DNA of 64,000 nt, taken from contig CAWHMS010000002.1 of assembly GCA_963830495.1 (NCBI GenBank), positions 1,178,001-1,242,000 of the forward strand, written 5' to 3'. The stretch is from CAWHMS01 sp963830495 (GTDB taxonomy: Bacteria > Actinomycetota > Actinomycetes > Propionibacteriales > Nocardioidaceae). Shown here one piece after another: positions 32,691 to 40,605 of this stretch. How positions within the stretch are numbered: position 1 is the first letter of the stretch; the number at the start of each line of letters is the position of its first letter. The notes under the pieces are model-generated. The model searched no databases. It was not told the origin of the DNA and saw nothing but the letters and a program-made list of their open reading frames with translations. Position numbers and translations under genes: made by a program.

Positions 32691-32770
32691 CGCACCAGGC
32701 TACGCGCCAGCCACCGGCCCTGTGCACACGGCGCCAGGCCGTCGCCAGCACGCCGGTAGGCTTCACGATC

Positions 32771-33550
32771 GTGAGGATTGCACGTTTCACCGTCGATGAC
32801 GAGCCCCAGTACGGCGTCGTCGGCGGCCCCGATGGCGACGAGATCGTCGCGGCCGTGGTGGGTGACCCGATCTACGCCGGAGTCGAGCTGACAGGGGAGC
32901 AGTTCACCCTTGCCGAGGTGCGGCTGCTGGCGCCGGTGATCCCGCGCAGCAAGGTCGTGGGCATCGGACGCAACTACGCCGCGCATGCCGAGGAGCTGGG
33001 CCACGAGGTGCCCGGCGAGCCCCTGGTCTTCCTCAAGCCGAACACCTCGGTGATCGGCCCCTTCGACCCGATCGTCTATCCCGACCAGACCAACGACCTG
33101 CACTTCGAGGGCGAGCTCGCGGTGGTCATCGGGCGCATCTGCCGTGACGTGCCCGCCGAGCGTGCGAGCGATGTCGTCTACGGCTACACGGTCGCCAACG
33201 ACGTCACGGCCCGCGACCTGCAGGAGAGCGACGGCCAGTGGGCCCGGGCCAAGGGCTTCGACTCCTTCTGCCCACTCGGTCCGTGGATCGAGACCGACCT
33301 GGACGCAACGGACCTCGCCGTGACGACCGAGCTCGACGGAGAGCGCAAGCAGGACGGTCGCACCAGCGGGATGATCGTGGGCGTCCCCTCTCTCGTGGCC
33401 CACGTCACCTCGTTCATGACGCTGCTGCCGGGCGACGTCATCCTCACCGGGACTCCTGCCGGGGTCGGACCCATGACCCCGGGCGCCGAGGTCTCGGTCA
33501 CGATCGAAGGCATCGGAACCCTCACCAACAAGGTGGTCTCCCGTGACTGA
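32771..33550 (+). CDS. fumarylacetoacetate hydrolase family protein
   Basis: A 259-residue FAH-fold protein. The family core is evident: VVGIGRNYAAHAEELG, PLVFLKPNTSVIGP, the metal ligands in DLHFEGELAVVIGR and YTVANDVTARDLQ, and a terminal GDVILTGTPAGVGPM. Relatives cleave C-C bonds of beta-diketo acids or decarboxylate oxaloacetate; the latter is common for this single-domain type next to gltX in actinobacteria. The GTG at 32771 opens the gene, and its end overlaps gltX by eight bases, so the two are coupled. Confidence 0.88.
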   Translation: MRIARFTVDDEPQYGVVGGPDGDEIVAAVVGDPIYAGVELTGEQFTLAEVRLLAPVIPRSKVVGIGRNYAAHAEELGHEVPGEPLVFLKPNTSVIGPFDPIVYPDQTNDLHFEGELAVVIGRICRDVPAERASDVVYGYTVANDVTARDLQESDGQWARAKGFDSFCPLGPWIETDLDATDLAVTTELDGERKQDGRTSGMIVGVPSLVAHVTSFMTLLPGDVILTGTPAGVGPMTPGAEVSVTIEGIGTLTNKVVSRD

Positions 33551-35033
33551 CGCGCCCACGTCCCCTGTTCGTGTCCGCTTCTGCCCGTCGCCGACCGGCA
33601 ACCCGCATGTCGGGCTGGCGCGCACGGCGCTCTTCAACTGGGCCTACGCGCGGCACGTCGGCGGCACCCTCGTCTTCCGGATCGAGGACACCGACGCGGC
33701 ACGTGACAGCGAGGAGAGCTATCAGACCCTGCTCGAGACCATGCGGTGGCTCGGCTTCGACTGGGACGAAGGACCCGAGGTCGGGGGTGACCACGGGCCT
33801 TACCGCCAGTCCGAGCGGATGGAGATCTACGCCGACGTCGCCGGCCGCCTTCTCGAGGCCGGTCGGGCCTACCACTGTTACTGCTCGCAACCCGAGCTTG
33901 AGGAGCGCAAGGAGCAGGCTCGGTCCGAGGGTCGTCCCCCCGGGTACGACGGTCACTGCCGAGATCTCACCGAGACACAGATCACCGCGTACGCCGACGA
34001 CGGACGAGCACCCGTGCTCCGGCTTCGGATGCCCGACCGCACGATCACCTTCACCGATCTCGTGCGTGGCGAGATCAGCTTCGCCAGCGAGCACGTGCCT
34101 GACTACGTGCTCGTGCGCGCCAACGGCCACCCGCTGTACACGTTGGTCAACCCCGTCGACGACGCGCTCATGGAGATTACGCATGTGCTCCGCGGCGAGG
34201 ACCTGCTCTCGTCGACCCCTCGGCAGATCGCGCTGTACGACGCTCTGGCCGAGATCGGGGTGGGCCGCGGCACGACACCCGAGTTCGGGCACCTGCCGTA
34301 CGTCATGGGGCAGGGCAACAAGAAGCTCTCCAAGCGTGACCCAGAGTCCAACCTGCTCGGCTACCGCGACCGTGGCTTCCTGCCGGAGGGTCTGCTGAAC
34401 TACCTGGCGCTGCTCGGGTGGTCGATCGCCGACGACCGGGACATCTTCTCGATGGCGGAGATGATCGAGGCGTTCACCATCGAGCGGGTCAACCCCAACC
34501 CGGCCCGGTTCGACATCAGGAAGTGCGAGGCGATCAACGCCACCCACCTGCGGGCGTTGCCACCCGAGGAGCTGAGCGCTCGCCTCGTGCCCTACCTTGC
34601 GGGCGCCGGGCTCGTGGGCGATCCGCCGACCACGGAGCAGCAGGACCTGCTGACGGCCGTGACACCGCTCATCCAGGAGCGCATGACCACCCTTGGCGAG
34701 GCAGTCGACATCGTGGGCTTCCTCTTCGTCGAGGATGCCCACTTCACCGTCGACCCGGCTGAGGCGGCCAAGCAGCTCGGGGCCGACGGCCAGGCCGTGG
34801 TCAAGGCGGCGTACGACGCCCTGATGCCACTGGCGCAGTGGGACACCGCAGCGATCGAGGCGGCGCTCCGCACGACCTTGGTCGAGGACATGGGGCTCAA
34901 GCCACGCAACGCCTTCGGGCCGGTGCGGGTCGCCGTCACCGGGCGGCGCATCTCACCGCCCCTTTTCGAGTCGATGGAGCTGCTCGGGCGGGATCGGTCG
35001 CTCGGCCGCCTGTCCGGCGCGCTCGAATCATGA
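33543..35033 (+). CDS. gltX: glutamyl-tRNA synthetase
   Basis: A 496-residue class I synthetase charging glutamate. The HIGH-type motif appears as PSPTGNPHVGLARTALFN and the KMSKS-type motif as KKLSKRD near residue 262. The glutamate-recognition segment FRIEDTDAARDSEES and the C-terminal helical anticodon-binding domain are present, and length is standard. With gatCAB in the same genome segment, this enzyme is probably non-discriminating, charging tRNA-Gln with Glu too. It overlaps the upstream FAH gene and the downstream CPBP gene (ATGA). Confidence 0.97.
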   Translation: MTDAPTSPVRVRFCPSPTGNPHVGLARTALFNWAYARHVGGTLVFRIEDTDAARDSEESYQTLLETMRWLGFDWDEGPEVGGDHGPYRQSERMEIYADVAGRLLEAGRAYHCYCSQPELEERKEQARSEGRPPGYDGHCRDLTETQITAYADDGRAPVLRLRMPDRTITFTDLVRGEISFASEHVPDYVLVRANGHPLYTLVNPVDDALMEITHVLRGEDLLSSTPRQIALYDALAEIGVGRGTTPEFGHLPYVMGQGNKKLSKRDPESNLLGYRDRGFLPEGLLNYLALLGWSIADDRDIFSMAEMIEAFTIERVNPNPARFDIRKCEAINATHLRALPPEELSARLVPYLAGAGLVGDPPTTEQQDLLTAVTPLIQERMTTLGEAVDIVGFLFVEDAHFTVDPAEAAKQLGADGQAVVKAAYDALMPLAQWDTAAIEAALRTTLVEDMGLKPRNAFGPVRVAVTGRRISPPLFESMELLGRDRSLGRLSGALES

Positions 35034-36133
35034 CCGGGGCAGGCGCAGTCATGACGGCGGTCCAGCCGATGCCGACGATTCCCTATCACCGCATCCTGAC
35101 GCGCCCCGGCGCTCGGTTGCGGCTCCTGCTGGTCGTCGTGCTCTGCCCCGTCGGACTCATCGCGCTCTCGGTCGCGGGCTTCGCAGCGGTCCTGCTCACC
35201 ACGGCGGTGCTGGGCATCGACTTCACGCTCGACGTGGAGAACGGCATCAATGCCGGCGAAATGCTGTCGACCAACCTCGGGCTCGCACTGCTCACCCCGT
35301 TTGCGCTGCTGGTGGTCTGGGCGCTGTACGGCGTTCGGCCGCGCTGGGTCTCGTCGAACCGACCCGGGTTCCGCTGGAGCTGGCTGCTGGTCAGCGTAGG
35401 TATGGCGCTGATCGTGTACTCGTTGTTCCTGGTGCTCGGAACGGCCGGCGCCGCCGCCGAACGTGATGCGCCTCTCGACGCCGCCGTGATCGGCTTCCTG
35501 GGCGTGGTGCTGCTGACGACCCCGTTGCAGGCCGCGGGCGAGGAGTACCTGTTCCGCGGCATGCTGCTGCAGGCGCTGGGAGCGGTCGGCATCCCCGTCT
35601 GGGGTTGCTACGTGGGTAGCGGGCTGCTCTTCGCGACGGCGCACTTGCAGTTCGCGCCACCGCTCTTCGCCGACCGCTTCGTGCTCGGGGTGGCCCTCGC
35701 CTACCTCGCGGTCAACACCGGCGGGCTGGAGACCCCGATCGCCATCCATGCGGTCAAGAACGTCTCCGTGCTGATCCCGGCGGCGCTGCTGGAGCAGACC
35801 GACGACGCCCTGGACCCGACCGGAGTCACCTGGATCCCGGTCGCGATCGACCTGGTGCTGCTGGCCGTCATCGTGCCGTGGGCGGTGCGGGTGTCCCGAC
35901 GACGAAACGGCCCGCAGACGCCTTCCGACGGGCTCCGCCGAGCCCCGTTCGGGCCGCCCATTCCGAGTGGAGGCCCGTCGTCGTACCCGGGGGTTGGCCA
36001 GCCGGGCTGGTCGCCGTACCCCACTCCGCGCCCTCCGGTGTCACCGGTGCCTCCGGGCTGGGGCGGGCCGCCGCCGACCACAGCCGCCCCGCCTCCGCCG
36101 CCACCGCCCCTGCCGCCACCTCCGAAGCGCTGA
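35030..36133 (+). CDS. CPBP-family intramembrane metalloprotease with Pro-rich tail
   Basis: A 367-residue membrane protein with about seven to eight hydrophobic helices. The CPBP (Abi/Rce1) catalytic motifs are intact: EEYLFRG (EExxxR), FATAHLQF with the second-motif His, and HAVKN (HxxxN). The C-terminal 90 residues are cytoplasmic and very Pro/Gly-rich, ending in a run of prolines and PPKR, a feature that might bind partner proteins. Role unknown; relatives process prenylated or small membrane peptides. The ATG overlaps gltX in ATGA. Confidence 0.85.
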   Translation: MTGAGAVMTAVQPMPTIPYHRILTRPGARLRLLLVVVLCPVGLIALSVAGFAAVLLTTAVLGIDFTLDVENGINAGEMLSTNLGLALLTPFALLVVWALYGVRPRWVSSNRPGFRWSWLLVSVGMALIVYSLFLVLGTAGAAAERDAPLDAAVIGFLGVVLLTTPLQAAGEEYLFRGMLLQALGAVGIPVWGCYVGSGLLFATAHLQFAPPLFADRFVLGVALAYLAVNTGGLETPIAIHAVKNVSVLIPAALLEQTDDALDPTGVTWIPVAIDLVLLAVIVPWAVRVSRRRNGPQTPSDGLRRAPFGPPIPSGGPSSYPGVGQPGWSPYPTPRPPVSPVPPGWGGPPPTTAAPPPPPPPLPPPPKR

Positions 36134-36231
36134 TGACTGGTTGACGGCTGCGCCCGGTCGCGGGGCGGAAGCCCGCCGTACGCACTGTCGTGAGGACGCT
36201 CACTGTCCGGGCTGTAGCGGCTGCTGGAGTT

Positions 36232-36261
36232 TTGGCCCGGACCGCGCCGCTCAGGTATCGT
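36232..36261 (+). promoter_or_regulatory. probable promoter of the tRNA genes
   Basis: TTGGCC (36232-36237), 18-base spacer, TATCGT (36256-36261), placing the start near 36268, about 29 bases before tRNA-Gln. Confidence 0.4.
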
Positions 36262-36296
36262 TCCTCGTCGGCGCTCGGCTGCGGGCGCCGCACCCT

Positions 36297-36368
36297 TGGG
36301 GTATGGGGTAATTGGCAGCCCGACTGGTTCTGGTCCAGTTAGTCTAGGTTCGAGTCCTAGTACCCCAG
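36297..36368 (+). tRNA. tRNA-Gln (anticodon CTG)
   Basis: A complete 72-base cloverleaf. Acceptor TGGGGTA pairs with TACCCCA (36361-36367), discriminator G. The anticodon stem ACTGG/CCAGT frames the loop TTCTGGT, giving CTG. The T-arm CTAGG TTCGAGT CCTAG is canonical. The 3' CCA is not encoded. It would be charged with Glu by GltX and amidated by GatCAB if the genome lacks GlnRS. Confidence 0.95.
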
Positions 36369-36414
36369 CGATTAGATCTCTTTCGGCCGGTCCGCTAGAG
36401 TCTGGTCCACTCTT

Positions 36415-36487
36415 GGCCCCGTTGTGTAGTGGCCTAGCACGCCGCCCTCTCAAGGCGGTAGCGCGGGTTCGAATCCCGTCGGGGCTA
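36415..36487 (+). tRNA. tRNA-Glu (anticodon CTC)
   Basis: A complete 73-base cloverleaf. Acceptor GGCCCCG pairs with CGGGGCT (first pair G-U), discriminator A. Anticodon stem CCGCC/GGCGG with loop CTCTCAA gives CTC. The T-loop is TTCGAAT. CCA is not fully encoded (ACC follows). It lies 46 bases after tRNA-Gln, probably in the same transcript. Confidence 0.95.
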
Positions 36488-36514
36488 CCCATGCGATGTC
36501 TCAAGACATGCCGG

Positions 36515-36547
36515 ACGGCCGAACCCAATAGTCGTGGGTTCGGCCGT
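36515..36547 (+). terminator. hairpin terminator after the tRNA pair
   Basis: A perfect 13-bp stem ACGGCCGAACCCA (36515-36527) with TGGGTTCGGCCGT (36535-36547), seven-base loop, followed by a weak T-containing tail. It most likely ends the tRNA transcript. Confidence 0.7.
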
Positions 36548-36832
36548 TCGTCATGAGGTGGGTGTCCGGACGTTTCCTGTGCGGTCGAGCGGGTATCCCC
36601 TGCGCTGAGTGCAGGGGATGACAGGGCGTCGAAAAGGAAGATCGAACGGCTACGCAGTCTTGGTCGTTCGGGGTCGTTTCGCGCTACTGACCGGTGCGAC
36701 CGCGGGCAACGTGTTCGAGTCTCAGCCAGGAGGAAACCGGCTCCGGGGCCACCAGGGCAGCAGGGTCCGTGCGGTCGCCGGGGGCCTTGCGGACCCGGCT
36801 TCGAGCTTCGACCGGTCGCTGAGGCGACCCCG
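36548..36832. other. non-coding stretch with one hairpin
   Basis: No convincing gene on either strand. A perfect 9-bp stem ATCCCCTGC (36595-36603) with GCAGGGGAT (36611-36619) is present. A short segment near 36711 resembles a tRNA T-arm but has no partner stems. Nothing else is recognisable. Confidence 0.5.
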
Positions 36833-37492
36833 CTACTCGCCCCGTTGGTCAACCACGACGTCCAGATCCGTCTGCAGCTCGGGCAGAGACTCAAACACCC
36901 GGGATGCTCCGGCCTCCAGCAGCTCTTCGCGCGAGAACCCGCCGGTCAGAACGCCCACCGACGGAACTCCTGCCTCCTCAGCGGCTCGGCAGTCCCACAC
37001 CGAGTCACCGAACTTGATCGCCGACGTGCCGCCGACCCGTTCGACCGCCACTTGCAGCAGGTCGGGTGCGGGCTTGCTGTCCTCGACGTCGTCCGACGTG
37101 GTCCAGGAGTCGGCGACCGATCGGGCGTCGAGCAGGTCCAGGTAGGCGTGGACGTGCTTCTGCTTGCCGGAGCTCGCCAAGACCAGCGCTAGGTCCCGTT
37201 GCTTGACCGCCCGCATCAGGTCAGTCGCTCCGTCGATCGCGCGGATCTCGCCGATGAGTCGGTCGAACTCGAGCTCCCAGCGTTCCCGGACCTGGTCGCC
37301 GTGCTGTCGCTCTGCTTGCACGCCCGCCACCTGCTCTACGAGGCGGTCGCCACCCATCCCGATGGCACGGTGCACCCGCCACAAAGGCACCGACACGTCG
37401 TACTGCCGAAACGCCCGATCCCAGGCGACGACGTGGTAGTAGTTCGTGTCGACGAGGGTGCCGTCGATGTCGAGGACAACCGTGTCGTACAT
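36833..37492 (-). CDS. HAD-superfamily phosphatase
   Basis: A 219-residue HAD hydrolase of the beta-phosphoglucomutase/phosphoglycolate phosphatase type. Motif I DIDGTLVDTN (nucleophile Asp near residue 8), motif II around LVLASSGK, motif III Lys in SKPAPDLL and motif IV GDSVWDCRAAEEAG are intact, with a four-helix cap (residues about 20-85). Substrate is unknown; the sequence fits a small phosphorylated sugar or similar metabolite. It begins at ATG 37492, about 100 bases from the divergent 31-aa ORF, and faces the tRNA region. Confidence 0.85.
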   Translation of the reverse strand: MYDTVVLDIDGTLVDTNYYHVVAWDRAFRQYDVSVPLWRVHRAIGMGGDRLVEQVAGVQAERQHGDQVRERWELEFDRLIGEIRAIDGATDLMRAVKQRDLALVLASSGKQKHVHAYLDLLDARSVADSWTTSDDVEDSKPAPDLLQVAVERVGGTSAIKFGDSVWDCRAAEEAGVPSVGVLTGGFSREELLEAGASRVFESLPELQTDLDVVVDQRGE

Positions 37493-37592
37493 ACGCTCTC
37501 CCTTCGCGTCTCCATCTCGTACCCGTGCGGGCGCGAATTCACGCCCGCCGATCCGGGTAAGTCAGGTCACCACGAACGCGACAGGAGAGACG

Positions 37593-37688
37593 ATGAGCCG
37601 AGAGAGCGTGGACGACGTCTGGGACCAGTGGCGTGCTGCGGTGTACATCTCGCCGGGCGAGTTGGAGAACTGGCTCCAGACCGGCTGA
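37593..37688 (+). CDS. 31-aa protein resembling the start of DUF3140
   Basis: A 31-residue frame (VDDVWDQWRAAVYISPGELE in the middle, ending WLQTG) with an excellent AGGAGAG Shine-Dalgarno five bases before ATG 37593. The pattern VW..(aromatic)..AV..(S/T)P.ELE.WL.T matches what I recall as the opening of DUF3140 proteins, which are normally about 90-110 residues. So this is either a genuinely short relative or a truncated copy. No continuation is obvious in the other frames downstream. Confidence 0.5.
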   Translation: MSRESVDDVWDQWRAAVYISPGELENWLQTG

Positions 37689-37786
37689 GCTCCGGATCTG
37701 GGTGCAGCGAGTCGACGTGCGTCGTCGATCACTGTCGTGTCCGATTCCCGCGAGTAACCTTCGGGCACGTGTTGTTTGATGGTGCT

Positions 37787-39259
37787 GTGACCACGACGTA
37801 TGACGCCGACGCCACCCACCGGGAGAGCGACGACGACCAGCGCTACCGCGCGGTCCTGGGGAAGGACCGCAGGTTCGACGGCGTCTTCTACACCGGCGTG
37901 CACACCACCGGCATCTACTGTCGCCCGTCCTGTCCCGCCGTCACCCCGCGCCGGCGCAATGTCTCGTTCCACCCGACGGCTGCCGCCGCCCAGGCCGCCG
38001 GATTCCGAGCCTGCCGTCGCTGCCGACCCGATCTGACCCCCGGCTCACCGGAGTGGGACGTGAAGGCCGACGTGGCCGGTCGCGCCATGCGGCTGATCGC
38101 CGACGGCGTCGTCGAGCGCGAGGGGGTGCCGGGGCTGGCGGCTCGGTCCGGCTACACGCCGCGGCACCTCGGCCGGGTGCTGACCGAACAGCTCGGCGCC
38201 GGCCCGCTGGCCCTGGCCCGAGCGCAGCGAGCCCACACCGCTCGCATCCTCATCGAGACGACCGAGATGGGCTTCGCCGACGTCGCCTTCGCGGCCGGCT
38301 TCTCCAGCGTCCGGCAGTTCAACGCGACCCTGCGCCAGGTCTATGCGGCGTCACCAACGGAGCTGCGCGGCCGGCGCCGGCACGGTGCCGGCCGGTCACC
38401 GGAGGGCGTGGTGGAGCTCTCACTCGCCGTGCGCGAGCCCTTCGACGGCGCTGCGCTGCTGGAGTTCCTGGCCGACCGGGCAGTGCCGGGGTTGGAGTCG
38501 GTCTCCGACGGCACCTACCGTCGTACCCTCCGCCTCGCGCACGGGCACGGCGCTGTCGAGTTGCGCCCACGCGCGGACCGGGTCGAGTGCCGGCTCAGGC
38601 TCGCCGACCTGCGAGACCTGGCGTCCGCGGTCGAGCGGAGCCGGCGGCTGTTCGATCTCGATGCCGACCCGGTCGCCATCGCCGAAGCGCTGGCTGACGA
38701 CGAGCAGCTCGCGCCCTGGGTGCTGAAGCGCCCAGGGCTGCGAGTGCCGGGCCATGTCGACGGCTTCGAGGTGGCGCTCCGGGCGGTGGTCGGCCAACAG
38801 GTGTCGGTCGCCGCCGCCCGCACCGTGCTCGCCCGGCTGGTGGCCGAGCACGGCGACCGGTTCGACGGAGACAGCGAGCTGACGCACGTCTGCCCCGACG
38901 CCTCAGTGGTCGCGGGGCTCGACCCTGACCGGCTGCCGATGCCGCGAGCGCGTGGGCGTGCTCTCGTGACCCTGGCCGAGGCGGTCGCCACCGGTGCGGT
39001 CAGCCTCGACCGCGGAGCCGACCGGGGCGAGGTGCGCGAGCGGCTGCTGGCGCTGCCGGGCATCGGGCCGTGGACGGCCGACTACATCGCCCTGCGCGCC
39101 CTGGGCGACCCTGACGTGTTCCTGCCGGCGGACCTCGGCGTCCGGCACGGCTTGGCCCGGATGGACATCGACGTACGCCGGGCTGATGCCTGGCGCCCCT
39201 GGCGGTCCTATGCACTGATGCACGTCTGGACCGCATCGAGTGAGGAGAGTGAGACCTGA
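37787..39259 (+). CDS. Ada-type/AlkA fusion: methyl-sensing regulator with 3-methyladenine DNA glycosylase
   Basis: A 490-residue multidomain alkylation-damage protein. Residues 20-85 are the Ada zinc domain with Cys45, Cys49, Cys76 and Cys79 (YCRPSC and ACRRC); Cys45 corresponds to the methyl-phosphotriester acceptor. An AraC-type HTH follows (about 95-185), then an AlkA N-terminal domain and an HhH-GPD glycosylase with LPGIGPWTADYIALRAL and the catalytic Asp449 in LPADLGVRHG. It both senses damage and removes alkylated bases. The start is GTG 37787; GTG 37769 is an alternative. ogt overlaps its stop, forming a repair operon. Confidence 0.92.
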   Translation: MTTTYDADATHRESDDDQRYRAVLGKDRRFDGVFYTGVHTTGIYCRPSCPAVTPRRRNVSFHPTAAAAQAAGFRACRRCRPDLTPGSPEWDVKADVAGRAMRLIADGVVEREGVPGLAARSGYTPRHLGRVLTEQLGAGPLALARAQRAHTARILIETTEMGFADVAFAAGFSSVRQFNATLRQVYAASPTELRGRRRHGAGRSPEGVVELSLAVREPFDGAALLEFLADRAVPGLESVSDGTYRRTLRLAHGHGAVELRPRADRVECRLRLADLRDLASAVERSRRLFDLDADPVAIAEALADDEQLAPWVLKRPGLRVPGHVDGFEVALRAVVGQQVSVAAARTVLARLVAEHGDRFDGDSELTHVCPDASVVAGLDPDRLPMPRARGRALVTLAEAVATGAVSLDRGADRGEVRERLLALPGIGPWTADYIALRALGDPDVFLPADLGVRHGLARMDIDVRRADAWRPWRSYALMHVWTASSEESET

Positions 39260-39762
39260 TGACGACAGACACCCTGACCATGAGCTCCCCGGTGGGTCCC
39301 CTGCAGCTGACCTCGGATGGTGTGGCGGTGACATCGGTGCTGTTCGCGGCCGACACCTCCGGCGCCCAGACCGGCGACGACACCGAGGACACCACGGCGG
39401 TGTTGATCGAGGCCAAGCGGCAGCTCGATGCCTACTTCGCCGGTGAGCTGGTCAACTTCGACCTGCCCCTGGCGCCCGCCGGCACGGACTTCCAGCAGCG
39501 GGTGTGGGGCGAGCTGGCGAAGATCCCGTACGGAGCGACGGCGTCGTACGGCGAGATAGCCGCCAGGCTCGGGATGCCGCCGGGCGGATCACGTGCCGTG
39601 GGCCTCGCCAACGGCGCCAACCCGATCGCCGTGGTGGTGCCCTGTCACCGGGTGATCGGCGCCAACGGCACGCTCACCGGGTACGCCGGGGGCATCACCC
39701 GCAAGCAGTACCTCTTGGATCTCGAGTCCGCGCACGCGGCTCAGGGCAGCCTGTTCCGCTGA
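39259..39762 (+). CDS. ogt: methylated-DNA--protein-cysteine methyltransferase
   Basis: A 167-residue suicide enzyme that transfers alkyl groups from O6-alkylguanine to itself. The active-site motif is VVPCHRVIGANG with acceptor Cys at about residue 129, preceded by the helix-turn-helix FQQRVWGELAKIPYGATASYGEIA and the Arg finger region GGSRAVGLANGANP. Length is standard. The ATG overlaps the stop of the Ada/AlkA fusion by one base (TGATG), so induction of both by the Ada half is likely. Confidence 0.95.
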   Translation: MTTDTLTMSSPVGPLQLTSDGVAVTSVLFAADTSGAQTGDDTEDTTAVLIEAKRQLDAYFAGELVNFDLPLAPAGTDFQQRVWGELAKIPYGATASYGEIAARLGMPPGGSRAVGLANGANPIAVVVPCHRVIGANGTLTGYAGGITRKQYLLDLESAHAAQGSLFR

Positions 39763-39769
39763 CCCGCCC

Positions 39770-39819
39770 GAGTTGTCAGAACGTCAGCTGGTCATAGCCC
39801 GCTGAGGTTCTGACATCTC
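39770..39819. terminator. long bidirectional hairpin between ogt and the IclR gene
   Basis: Stem arms 39770-39788 and 39801-39819 pair over 17 positions with two mismatches; the core is TGTCAGAAC with GTTCTGACA. It lies between convergent genes and is symmetrical, so it probably terminates both. Confidence 0.7.
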
Positions 39820-39830
39820 GCGGGTCGAGG

Positions 39831-40556
39831 TCACTCGGCGGAGCGACGCAGCGACTCGCTGAGCCGTTCGGCTGCGGCCAGCACCGCGGGTGCGTGCATC
39901 CGGCCCGGCTGACGCGACATCCGCTCGATCGGGCCCGAGACCGAGACGGCCGCGATCATCTTCCCGGAGGGGGAGCGCACGCCTGCCGATACCGACGCGA
40001 CGCCCTGTTCGCGCTCGCCGATGCTCTGCGCCCACCCGCGGCGGCGCACGCTGGACAGGGTTGCCGCGTTGAACTTCGAGCCGTTGAGGCCACGGTGCAG
40101 CCGTTCCGGGTCCTCCCAGGCGAGCAGGATCTGCGCGGCCGAGCCGGCGAGCATGGTCAATTGGCTGCCGACGGGGATCGAGTCGCGTAGGCCGGAGGGG
40201 CGCTCGGCCGCGGCAACGCACACCCGGTGGTCGCCTTGCCGCCGGAAGAGCTGCGCGGACTCCCCGGTGATGTCGCGCAGCCGGGCCAGCACCGGTCCGG
40301 CGGCGGCCAGCAGCCGGTCCTCCCCGGCCGCCGACGACAGCTCGCCCAGCCGCGGGCCCAACATGAAGCGCCCCTGCAGGTCACGTGCCACCAGGCGGTG
40401 ATGCTCCAGAGCGACGGCGAGCCGGTGCGCTGTCGGCCGCGCCAGGCCGGTGGCCGAGACGAGTCCGGCCAGCGTGGCCGGTCCGGACTCGAGGGCGGTG
40501 AGCACGAGAGCGGCTTTGTCGAGAACGCCGACTCCGCTAGAGTTGTCGCTGTCCAT
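39831..40556 (-). CDS. IclR-family regulator (NdgR/LtbR-like)
   Basis: A 241-residue IclR regulator divergent from leuCD. The winged HTH is LDKAALVLTALESGPATLAGLVSATGLARPTAHRLAVALEHHRLV (residues about 9-55), followed by the effector domain with SVSGPIERM near the C-terminus. Its position immediately upstream of leuC in the opposite direction is the hallmark of NdgR/LtbR/AreB proteins, which control leuCD and other amino acid genes. The chosen ATG at 40556 leaves a 49-base intergenic region. Confidence 0.88.
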   Translation of the reverse strand: MDSDNSSGVGVLDKAALVLTALESGPATLAGLVSATGLARPTAHRLAVALEHHRLVARDLQGRFMLGPRLGELSSAAGEDRLLAAAGPVLARLRDITGESAQLFRRQGDHRVCVAAAERPSGLRDSIPVGSQLTMLAGSAAQILLAWEDPERLHRGLNGSKFNAATLSSVRRRGWAQSIGEREQGVASVSAGVRSPSGKMIAAVSVSGPIERMSRQPGRMHAPAVLAAAERLSESLRRSAE

Positions 40557-40569
40557 AACTCGATACTGC

Positions 40570-40590
40570 CGTCTCAAATGGTGATATGCA
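40570..40590. promoter_or_regulatory. candidate IclR operator between the regulator and leuC
   Basis: The imperfect palindrome TCTCAAATGGTGA (8 of 13 symmetrical positions) lies in the 49-base divergent region. It is the only symmetric feature there and is the natural place for the IclR protein to act on both promoters. No strong -35/-10 pair is visible. Confidence 0.4.
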
Positions 40591-40605
40591 AGTCAGGAGT
40601 GGATC

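Noticed and set aside
36700..36735. Third tRNA suggested by a TTCGAGTC segment
   Set aside because: No acceptor or anticodon stems can be built around it.
36297..36832. Integration site or island next to the tRNA genes
   Set aside because: No integrase, no direct repeat of the tRNA 3' end found nearby, and flanking genes are ordinary chromosomal.
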